From: Kordia sp965224175
Lineage (GTDB): Bacteria > Bacteroidota > Bacteroidia > Flavobacteriales > Flavobacteriaceae
Reading direction: 5' to 3'
Assembly (NCBI RefSeq): GCF_965224175.1
Contig: NZ_OZ245041.1
Coordinates: 1,674,001-1,738,000, forward strand
Length of the DNA stretch: 64,000 nt
In this document: one piece after another, positions 30,012-36,547 of the stretch
How positions within the stretch are numbered: the first letter of the stretch is position 1
Layout: each line of letters starts with the position of its first letter
Program-made: the position numbers and the translations under genes
The notes under the pieces: generated by a model
Databases searched by the model: none
Told to the model about the DNA's origin: nothing
Seen by the model: only the letters and a program-made list of their open reading frames with translations

Positions 30012-31787
30012 ATGGCATTACAAACAATGTTTAAAACATCATTTTGCACAAAAAGGATTCAACATTATTTTCCAATCACAAACATTCTATTCATAATATT
30101 CTTTAGTATTTTTAGTTTGTGCTCTTATGCTCAAAACAATCTTGCTTCCTCTTTTATTGAATACAATAAGATATATTTAAAAAATCCAGATGATGCCATT
30201 ATACTATGCGATCAATTTATAAGTTCTCAAGAAAATGATCTTAAAGCCTTTGGTTATGCTGGCAAAGCTTATGTATATGTCTTGCGTACTAATTTTGATT
30301 TGGCAGATGCCTTCTTTGAAAAAGCGATATCACAATTAGAACATATTGATCAAAATAAAACAGAAATTGAAGGCTATGTTTACTATTTTCAGAGTTTACG
30401 ATATTTAGAAAGTCATGAATTAGAAACTGCCATACATATTCTCAATAAAACTATCAATTCTTGTGAAGGCAATTGTTCGCTCTTGTTAGAAATTAAGCTT
30501 CAATCTGCATTAGGTAGACTTTACTCTTTGTCTGATAAACTTTTTAAAGCAATAGAAATAAGTAATATATGCTTGAATAAGATAAAAAAAGCTCCTATTT
30601 TTTTGACAGAAGATAGTCTGCAAAAAGAATACCTAAAAGAATTAATAAAACTAGCTCATAGAAATATGAACGTACATATTTACAATATAAATGACGAATA
30701 TTATGACTCGTATTTAGATTCAACACAACATTATGCCAAAATGGCTAAAGAATATGCAGTAAAAAATAAAATCTCTTATTATGATGTCAATATAACTACA
30801 TTGTATGGAGATATTAATTTTTACAGGCACAATTATAAAGTTGCTAAACACCATTATGAAGAAGTTTTAAAAGTTTATAAAGCGAGAAAACGTAACAAAC
30901 GAGTAGCACAAGGGAGTTTTATTGTCGCCGAATGTGACTATTTTTTAAAAAATTGGAAACAAGCAGAGACTATATTTCTTCAACAAATTGAGGCTAATAC
31001 TTGGCCTGAGTACCAACTATTGGATTTTGAAGCTTTATGCCATTTTTACTTATTTAAAATTTATGAAGAAACAGAGCAGCCAAAAAAAGCTCTTAAGTAC
31101 GCTACAAGTTATGCTGAGAAAATAAAAGCACATATTGAAACTAAAAGTGCATCTGATATTTCCATAAACACTTTGGTAGCGCATGAAAAAAGAAAAGAAG
31201 AAGTAAAGATTTTCCGTGAAAATTATCAAGCACAAGAAAAGCTAAAAAAAGTTTATTTATACTTATTTTTCACTTCAATTGTATGTATAAGTGTATTCCT
31301 AATCTATTTTTTTAAAGTTAAGAAAAAAGATAAAAGAAATATACGTTTACTTCAAACAAGAATAGATCAATTACAAGAAGACATTTCAAAACAAAACAAA
31401 CCAAAAACAATAAATGTACTCACCGACGAAAATGCATTAAAACTTATTGAAAAACTTAAAAATTTAGAAAAAGAAGAATTGTTTTTGCAACCAAATTACA
31501 CATTGGTCTTGGTCGCAAAAAGACTAAATACGAACTCAAGTTACTTATCGAAAACTGTAAATAATTATTTAAATCTATCCTTTGCTGAATATAGTAATAG
31601 ATTAAGAATACGCTCGATTGTGAAACGGCTAAATGAACAAAAAAATTTACGAAATTATACCATAGAAGCAATTGCAAAAGAAGCAGGTTATAAAAGCATA
31701 GGTTCTTTTAATACCAACTTCAAAAAACTACTAAAAGTAAAACCTTCACTTTATATAAAAGAATTAAGACAAAGCGAAATTCAATAG
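30012..31787 (+). CDS. TPR-containing membrane AraC-family regulator
   Basis: 591 residues. Signal/anchor region to SLCSYAQ, then helical tetratricopeptide-like repeats over about 45-400 (for example AFGYAGKAYVYVLRTNFDLADAFFEKAI). A single membrane helix follows near 413-435 (YLYLFFTSIVCISVFLIYFF), a short coiled coil, and an AraC helix-turn-helix (LVAKRLNTNSSYLSKTVNNY ... EAGYKSIGSFNTNFKKLLKVKPSLYIKEL). The TPR part is likely periplasmic and may sense a peptide or protein. It lies just upstream of two small GG-leader peptide genes, its most plausible targets. The start may instead be Met6. Confidence 0.87.
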   Translation: MALQTMFKTSFCTKRIQHYFPITNILFIIFFSIFSLCSYAQNNLASSFIEYNKIYLKNPDDAIILCDQFISSQENDLKAFGYAGKAYVYVLRTNFDLADAFFEKAISQLEHIDQNKTEIEGYVYYFQSLRYLESHELETAIHILNKTINSCEGNCSLLLEIKLQSALGRLYSLSDKLFKAIEISNICLNKIKKAPIFLTEDSLQKEYLKELIKLAHRNMNVHIYNINDEYYDSYLDSTQHYAKMAKEYAVKNKISYYDVNITTLYGDINFYRHNYKVAKHHYEEVLKVYKARKRNKRVAQGSFIVAECDYFLKNWKQAETIFLQQIEANTWPEYQLLDFEALCHFYLFKIYEETEQPKKALKYATSYAEKIKAHIETKSASDISINTLVAHEKRKEEVKIFRENYQAQEKLKKVYLYLFFTSIVCISVFLIYFFKVKKKDKRNIRLLQTRIDQLQEDISKQNKPKTINVLTDENALKLIEKLKNLEKEELFLQPNYTLVLVAKRLNTNSSYLSKTVNNYLNLSFAEYSNRLRIRSIVKRLNEQKNLRNYTIEAIAKEAGYKSIGSFNTNFKKLLKVKPSLYIKELRQSEIQ

Positions 31788-31928
31788 TATCTTGCTTTTC
31801 TGCTCTTTTTCATGCTTTTTTAGTATGCTATTTTTAGCCATAAAGCCACACACTTTCAAGTAGTTAATTTTCAGTTATTTAAATCAAAAAACAGCATAAT
31901 CATTTTTATAAAATTGACAAAACTTCAA

Positions 31929-31960
31929 TTGTTTTTTTGTAATGAATGCTATTACATTTG
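31929..31960 (+). promoter_or_regulatory. Promoter of the lanthipeptide-like gene
   Basis: TTG (31929-31931), a 21-base spacer, TACATTTG (31953-31960). It excludes the ATG at 31946 and supports the start at 32018. Confidence 0.6.
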
Positions 31961-32017
31961 AAATGTGTATTAGCATTAAAAGCTATAACAAAACATATAA
32001 CATTAAAACCGTTTATT

Positions 32018-32224
32018 ATGAAAAAAAAGAATGTTAAGTCATTAAAACTGAACAAAAAATCCATTTCGCTAATAACTCAAGTTAAAGTCGTAGGAGGCGG
32101 AACACATGGGAATACAGGATGCTTGTCTTGTGCCGATACAACTTTGAATCCTCCTGGTACTCAGTATTGGAGTTGTAATACATTATGCCTTGAACTATGT
32201 AAAAAAATAAGAAAAGGTAATTAA
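32018..32224 (+). CDS. Lanthipeptide-type precursor peptide
   Basis: 68 residues starting MKKKNVKSLKLNKKSISLIT, a good match to the Bacteroidota class I lanthipeptide leader (alternating Leu/Lys then KxSIxxL), ending VVGGG (Gly26-28). The core has five Cys (35, 38, 53, 57, 61) and several Ser/Thr that could be dehydrated and cyclised. No LanB, LanC, radical-SAM enzyme or exporter is in this window, so modification would need enzymes encoded elsewhere. It lies 230 bases after the TPR-AraC regulator and has its own promoter. Confidence 0.72.
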   Translation: MKKKNVKSLKLNKKSISLITQVKVVGGGTHGNTGCLSCADTTLNPPGTQYWSCNTLCLELCKKIRKGN

Positions 32225-32428
32225 TTTCATTAACGAACTTTGATTCGCTAATAAATTGTGACGGTAGAGCCACATATATTTGTTCTAATCAATGCTCTGC
32301 TGTTTGCTAAAGATATTTGTATTTATCGAAAAGTTGCTTACTTAAAATAAAAAGTATTCACATTTATATACTCATACTTTACAACCATTTATAAGCTAAA
32401 ATTAATAACAAATTAATATTTATATACA

Positions 32429-32671
32429 ATGCTAAAAAACATTTTAAATTTAAAAGGAGTTACTGTTCTCAATAAACAACAACAATATAACCTAGTTGGT
32501 GGTTCTCAAACATGTCGTCTAACAATTACTATGAATGGAGCTACTTTTACTATGAGCTTTGATAATTACAGTAATGGTCCTCAAGGATCAAGCGAAGCAA
32601 ATCAAGACTGTTTAAGTGCGCTTGCTGGAAATGCCACTAGATGTTGGTATAACTGTGAATACGACGATTAA
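32429..32671 (+). CDS. Double-glycine leader peptide, cysteine-containing
   Basis: 80 residues. The leader MLKNILNLKGVTVLNKQQQ ends in YNLVGG (Gly24-25). The first residues (MLKNIL) recall the leader of the 29472 peptide (MLKSIT). The predicted mature chain is 55 residues with four Cys (29, 61, 72, 76), Asn/Ser/Gly-rich and acidic at the end (CEYDD). It fits a secreted bacteriocin-like or signalling peptide. A strong hairpin terminator follows at 32702-32750. Confidence 0.72.
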   Translation: MLKNILNLKGVTVLNKQQQYNLVGGSQTCRLTITMNGATFTMSFDNYSNGPQGSSEANQDCLSALAGNATRCWYNCEYDD

Positions 32672-32701
32672 GAATAAAGCTTGAAAAAAAGCGATATAAT
32701 A

Positions 32702-32750
32702 AAAAAACTAATAAAGGAAGTTTTATAATTAATCCCTTTATTAGTTTTTT
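32702..32750. terminator. Terminator after the third GG peptide
   Basis: AAAAAACTAATAAAGG (32702-32717) pairs with CCTTTATTAGTTTTTT (32735-32750): a perfect 16-bp stem with a T run. Confidence 0.88.
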
Positions 32751-32787
32751 CTTGTTCTAAAGCTTAAAAAAATAGATTTAAATAGAA

Positions 32788-32795
32788 TTTATTTT
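32788..32795. repeat. Left target-site duplication of the transposon
   Basis: TTTATTTT directly outside the left terminal inverted repeat. It is identical to 36539-36546 outside the right one. Eight bases is the usual target duplication of IS1595-family elements. Confidence 0.8.
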
Positions 32796-32821
32796 GGCAA
32801 CTATATATATGTTTACACTAA
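32796..32821 (+). repeat. Left terminal inverted repeat
   Basis: Begins GGCAACTATATA and ends TTTACACTAA, matching the right end inverted at 22 of 26 positions. Confidence 0.82.
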
Positions 32822-32834
32822 AAGATGAAAAAAA

Positions 32835-33602
32835 TTATTCTAAAAGTTTAGGTAAGTAGTCTAAAGCAACAGGATCGCGGTCTTTGAAGTATTTGGTAGC
32901 GTTTTCAGGAATCCATTTTTCAAATACAAATTTTCTAAATGTTGGTAACGCTTCTATAGGGTACATTCTTGCTTCAACATCAGGTCTATCGTCAGGGAAA
33001 GAATGAGCGTAATATTTGTGAGTATCAAGAAACTCAGATTTTGTCTTTTTTAAGTAGCTTGAAAACATTCTTCCGACTGAAATATCAGGCATAATTTGTT
33101 TTCCTGTTTCACTTCTATTTGGTATCTCGTAACCTACTTTTTCTAATTCAGCATTAAGCGTAACAAATAATTCACTTATTACTGAAAAATAGTTTCTGTC
33201 AATTTTATGAAGATTGTCTTTATATCTAAGATAAAAGTTAGGCGCTTGGCTTCGATCAATCCTGCCATAAAAACCTTTTTTTCGTATTGAAGGAACAACT
33301 TCTTCAAATAACCATTCTTCAAACTTTTCAGCAGATGGTAACTTTGATTTTATGATGAGTCTGTAAACGTTTGGTTCATTGACAATTAAGACCTCTTGAT
33401 CTCCTCCGTCAGTAGGCACACGGTGTTTTACCGTACCCTTTTCTTTACAATGTTGTCTAACAGCTTCCGACGGTCTTTTGTATCCTAGAGTTTTAGCGAC
33501 ATCAGAAGCAACAAACCAAATTTCCCCATCAATTTCAATGGTTCTAATTTCACTTAACATCTTTTCTTCTTTTGACTCGAACTTAAATACTTGTAATTGC
33601 AT
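32835..33602 (-). CDS. BRO-N (phage antirepressor-like) protein, transposon passenger
   Basis: 255 residues. Residues about 15-112 form a BRO-N domain: IEIDGEIWFVASDVAKTLGY, then AVRQHCKEKGT, then NEPNVYRLIIKSKLPSAEKF and EEWLFEEVVPSIRKKGFYG. BRO-N domains bind DNA and occur in phage antirepressors and viral proteins. The C-terminal half (about 115-255) is not the usual KilA-C/ANT domain and I do not recognise it. It is the leftmost gene of the transposon, ending 14 bases inside the left repeat, and is convergent with no other passenger. Confidence 0.82.
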   Translation of the reverse strand: MQLQVFKFESKEEKMLSEIRTIEIDGEIWFVASDVAKTLGYKRPSEAVRQHCKEKGTVKHRVPTDGGDQEVLIVNEPNVYRLIIKSKLPSAEKFEEWLFEEVVPSIRKKGFYGRIDRSQAPNFYLRYKDNLHKIDRNYFSVISELFVTLNAELEKVGYEIPNRSETGKQIMPDISVGRMFSSYLKKTKSEFLDTHKYYAHSFPDDRPDVEARMYPIEALPTFRKFVFEKWIPENATKYFKDRDPVALDYLPKLLE

Positions 33603-33728
33603 AGTTTAAATTTTGAGCAGAAATATAAAGATAAAAGATTGAATTTACTTATGAGATTGAAAGAAATTTCTAAAAACCAGAAACTATATCAAAAATAAAT
33701 TAACTCGTAAGTTTTTTCATTATATTGC

Positions 33729-33736
33729 TATCTTTG
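33729..33736 (+). promoter_or_regulatory. -7 promoter box of the JAB gene
   Basis: TATCTTTG, an exact TAnnTTTG match, 20 bases before the ATG at 33756. No clear -33 TTG. Confidence 0.5.
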
Positions 33737-33755
33737 AAACAAAGAACCAAATCAA

Positions 33756-34190
33756 ATGAAAGTACGCTTACCAAAAGACGAGGACATTAACATCGCAAAC
33801 GGAGAAGACATAGCACGTATAATGCGTAAGATACTTTTACGCCAAAACAGACTTCACAGAAAGAAGGAGTATTTTTGGGTTATTGGTTTGAATAACAATA
33901 ACGATATTGAGTATATAGAACTCATTGCGATAGGTAAATCAAATACCGTTAATGTTTCTCCTATTGACGTATTTAATCTCGCAGCAGCTAAGAAATGCGA
34001 AAAAATCATATTATGTCACAACCATCCAAGCGGTAACATGAAACCAAGTGAAGCTGATTTACGATTAACACACAGATTAATGAAAGGCGGCGAATTACTC
34101 GGTATAAGAATACTAGATCACATTATTATTTGTGAAAAAGAAGACTATTACAGCCTGTTAGATGATGGTTTTCCTGAAGAATTACAGTAA
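33756..34190 (+). CDS. RadC-type JAB/MPN domain protein, transposon passenger
   Basis: 144 residues, the C-terminal RadC domain only. The JAMM motif is intact: His88 and His90 in CHNHPSG, Ser92, and Asp101 in PSEADLRLTHRL, a set that coordinates zinc in JAB metalloproteases. The helix-hairpin-helix N-terminal part of full-length RadC is missing. Short RadC-like JAB proteins are common on mobile elements; their biochemical role is unsettled. It is divergent from the BRO-N gene with its own promoter. Confidence 0.85.
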   Translation: MKVRLPKDEDINIANGEDIARIMRKILLRQNRLHRKKEYFWVIGLNNNNDIEYIELIAIGKSNTVNVSPIDVFNLAAAKKCEKIILCHNHPSGNMKPSEADLRLTHRLMKGGELLGIRILDHIIICEKEDYYSLLDDGFPEELQ

Positions 34191-34216
34191 TACAAACAAA
34201 CCAATTTAAATATATT

Positions 34217-34357
34217 ATGGACGAGATAACGAAGCTCAAAAAGAACTTAAAGCAAGCTGAAGATAGAATAGTAGAATTAGAGTACAGAATAGATAATTTA
34301 GCTAAGCAATTACTACATGTTTTTGAAATAAACAATCTAAAGAATCCTTATACATAG
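34217..34357 (+). CDS. 46-residue coiled-coil peptide, transposon passenger
   Basis: Starts ATG at 34217, 26 bases after the JAB gene stop codon, and ends TAG at 34357. The sequence begins MDEITKLKKNLKQAEDRIVE and continues with heptad-like Leu/Ile spacing (LEYRIDNLAKQLL), predicting a short coiled coil. Similar small coiled-coil frames often follow mobile-element genes. It ends 5 bases before the RhuM stop codon on the other strand. No function assignable. Confidence 0.55.
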   Translation: MDEITKLKKNLKQAEDRIVELEYRIDNLAKQLLHVFEINNLKNPYT

Positions 34358-34362
34358 AAGGC

Positions 34363-35544
34363 TTATTTTTTATCGCCTTTCTTGTCTTTATGTTCCTTTC
34401 TTTTCCTTATACTGCTTAGACTTAAAGCTGAAACAGGTCTATCTTTTGGGTTAAATTCTAATCCTTTTTTTAATTTTTGATTAAAATCTGATAAGTCTAC
34501 TTTTTTATTGACAATCGGCGGCGGCGGAACTTCTCCTTTTTTAGTTTTCTCAACTAACTTATCGAAATCAGATTTATGTTCAATGTCTTGAATTATTCGA
34601 AACTTAATGTATTCTTGTTCTGCGAATGCTTTTGCTACACTTGCCCTAACGCTTCCTGCATCATTTAATAAGTCATAATCATTGAATTTGATAAAAGAGT
34701 CAAGTTTATTAACCCAATCTTTCATTGTCATACCATTATTTCTTTTTGCTTGAAGTTCTGCGAAATCCAGCAACATTGTGACAAGGATATTCAATTCTGA
34801 TATTTCTTCTTGCTTTAGATAATTCTTAGCGATAGAAACATCTGACTTCATAATCTTTCCGCCTTTTTTTTCATTCTTCCAACTTGTTAACCCCATATTT
34901 GGAAGGCTTGAATCAGCCCTTAGTTTTATTATTTCAGAAGCGGTATGATGTGTTATAGCGTACTCTAGTTTATTTTGTACAGTCGCAAAGAAAGTTTGTG
35001 TAATCTTCGCTTTAGGATCGTAATCCATTGCTAAAGCGTATATGTCAGTTATTTTTTGATAAAATCTTCTTTCAGACGCACGTATCTCTCTAATGCGTTC
35101 TACTAATTCATCAAAATAATCTTTATCGAATAAGGTTTTTCCTTGTTTTAGCCTTTCATCATCCAAAGCAAAACCCTTGATTAAATATTCTTTGAGTATT
35201 GAGGTAGCCCAAATTCTAAATCTTGTAGCTTTCGGAGAATTAACTCTGTAACCTACAGATATAATCATATCTAAGTTGTAAAAATCTAATTCTCTTTTTA
35301 CATCACGGTTTCCCTCCTTTCGAACTACTCGAATTTTTCGAGTAGTTGAACTTCTTGGTAGTTCTCCATCAGCATACACATTCCCTACGTGATATGTTAT
35401 TGTGTTTTCTTCAACGTCAAATATATCACTCATTGATCTTTGAGTAGCCCACACAGTTTCATCATCTACAATTACTTGAATATTTGTAGTCCCATCTTCT
35501 GCAGTATAAAACAAAAAGTTTTGTTGTTCTTCTAAATTACCCAT
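34363..35544 (-). CDS. RhuM-family (virulence RhuM) protein, transposon passenger
   Basis: 393 residues. The RhuM core is clear: VIVDDETVWATQRSMSDIFDVEENTITYHVGNVYADGEL, LDFYNLDMIISVGYRVNSPKATRFRIWATSILKEYLIKGFALDDERL, and ADSSLPNMGLTSWKN. The C-terminal tail (about 345-393) is Lys-rich. RhuM was named from a Salmonella pathogenicity island; its N-terminal region resembles DNA-binding antirepressor-like domains, but the molecular function is unknown. Its first 8 bases overlap the end of the transposase gene, suggesting translational coupling. Confidence 0.9.
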   Translation of the reverse strand: MGNLEEQQNFLFYTAEDGTTNIQVIVDDETVWATQRSMSDIFDVEENTITYHVGNVYADGELPRSSTTRKIRVVRKEGNRDVKRELDFYNLDMIISVGYRVNSPKATRFRIWATSILKEYLIKGFALDDERLKQGKTLFDKDYFDELVERIREIRASERRFYQKITDIYALAMDYDPKAKITQTFFATVQNKLEYAITHHTASEIIKLRADSSLPNMGLTSWKNEKKGGKIMKSDVSIAKNYLKQEEISELNILVTMLLDFAELQAKRNNGMTMKDWVNKLDSFIKFNDYDLLNDAGSVRASVAKAFAEQEYIKFRIIQDIEHKSDFDKLVEKTKKGEVPPPPIVNKKVDLSDFNQKLKKGLEFNPKDRPVSALSLSSIRKRKEHKDKKGDKK

Positions 35545-36454
35545 TAATCAATTCTTTATATGTTATTCTATTTTGAGTATTCTGTAAAAGTAAATTAAAT
35601 CTTTCAAATTCGCCACCTTTGCGCGTGTTGTATCTAAATACGAATTCATCAACGTACTTTTGTAAATGCTTTTTACTTGTAAAATGATAGATGCCAACGA
35701 TACCACGTTTTAAAAGTGACCAAAACCCCTCTATTGTGTTTGTGTGGATTCTACCGTTAACGTATTGGTTTTGGTTGTGCTTCACGATACTGTGATCGTA
35801 AATGCGGTTGATACCTTTATATCCTAGCCATTCGTCAGAATATAGTTTTGCAGATTCTTTAACGTTTTTGATAATCTCACGGGTAAGTGTTTCAGATTTT
35901 ACATTCTCTATAGTACGCGCAGTAAGTTTTCCGTTACGCTCAACCATTCCGACTACGGGTGTTTTGTCTTTTGCGCTTCTACCTTGCGAATGTGGTACTT
36001 TTTTATTTGCGTGTCTGTTTTTGTTTTTTCCACCTACGTAAGTTTCATCTACTTCAACTTCATTGTCTAATTGTGTGTCGTTGTCGATTCCGAAACAGTT
36101 TCTAATACGTTGTAGCATGAACCAAGCAGATTTTTGTGTAATGTTTAAGTCACGCCCTAATTGAAGCGAAGAAATACCCTTTTTATGAGAAGTAACGAGC
36201 CAAATAGCTAAGAACCACTTTTGCAAGTCGATTTTAGTATTATCAAATATCGTGTTTGTCTTAACATTGAAGTACTTACCAGTATTTTTACACTTGTATT
36301 TGTTACCTTTACATTTGTAGACTTTAGAAGTTTCATCAAATGGACTTACTACGTTACCATTCCAACGTAATAACTCTAAATGATCTATACAAGCCTGTTG
36401 ATTTGGAAAGGCTTTTATAAGGTCTAAAACTGATTTTACTTCTTCGTTAAACAT
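35537..36454 (-). CDS. IS1595-family transposase (ISXO2-like)
   Basis: 305 residues. The N-terminus is a zinc-ribbon-like segment (about 40-65, KVYKCKGNKYKCKNTGKYF, with a reduced Cys set), then a helix-turn-helix region (SLQLGRDLNITQKSAWFMLQRI). The ISXO2 catalytic core has EVDETYVGGKNKNRHANKK (first Asp), AKLYSDEWLGY (second Asp) and HTNTIEGFWSLLKRG (third position N/E), the DDE/N pattern of this family. Length and motifs look intact, so it may be active. It is first in a two-gene unit with the RhuM gene. Confidence 0.93.
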   Translation of the reverse strand: MFNEEVKSVLDLIKAFPNQQACIDHLELLRWNGNVVSPFDETSKVYKCKGNKYKCKNTGKYFNVKTNTIFDNTKIDLQKWFLAIWLVTSHKKGISSLQLGRDLNITQKSAWFMLQRIRNCFGIDNDTQLDNEVEVDETYVGGKNKNRHANKKVPHSQGRSAKDKTPVVGMVERNGKLTARTIENVKSETLTREIIKNVKESAKLYSDEWLGYKGINRIYDHSIVKHNQNQYVNGRIHTNTIEGFWSLLKRGIVGIYHFTSKKHLQKYVDEFVFRYNTRKGGEFERFNLLLQNTQNRITYKELING

Positions 36455-36512
36455 AACATTATCATTTTGTTATATCAAAAATAAGAAGTTAATTACACTA
36501 AACCTAATTTAA

Positions 36513-36538
36513 TTAGTGTAAATAAGTATATAGTTACC
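36513..36538 (-). repeat. Right terminal inverted repeat
   Basis: Read inward on the minus strand it begins GGTAACTATATA and ends TTTACACTAA, pairing with the left repeat. Confidence 0.82.
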
Positions 36539-36546
36539 TTTATTTT
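36539..36546. repeat. Right target-site duplication of the transposon
   Basis: TTTATTTT, identical to 32788-32795, immediately outside the right inverted repeat and two bases from the M28 peptidase stop codon (36548-36550). Confidence 0.8.
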
Positions 36547-36547
36547 T

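Larger units (their letters stand above)
32796..36538. mobile_element. IS1595-family transposon with passenger genes
   Basis: 3,743 bases bounded by imperfect 26-bp terminal inverted repeats (left 32796-32821, right 36513-36538) of the form GG(C/T)AACTATATA-N4-TTTACACTAA, with 22 of 26 positions identical by eye. Exact 8-bp TTTATTTT duplications flank them. Inside are the ISXO2-like transposase (35537-36454), a RhuM-family gene overlapping it, a 46-residue coiled-coil gene, a RadC-type JAB gene and a BRO-N gene. IS1595-family elements are known to carry passenger genes; this particular set is not one I recognise. The right end lies two bases beyond the M28 peptidase stop codon. Confidence 0.85.

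Noticed and set aside
31946..32224. Longer start for the lanthipeptide-like gene
   Set aside because: The ATG at 31946 lies between the -33 and -7 promoter boxes.
29898..36547. Integrase-driven genomic island
   Set aside because: No tyrosine or serine integrase is present in the region; the only recombinase is the IS1595 transposase, so only the inner 3.74-kb unit is claimed as mobile.
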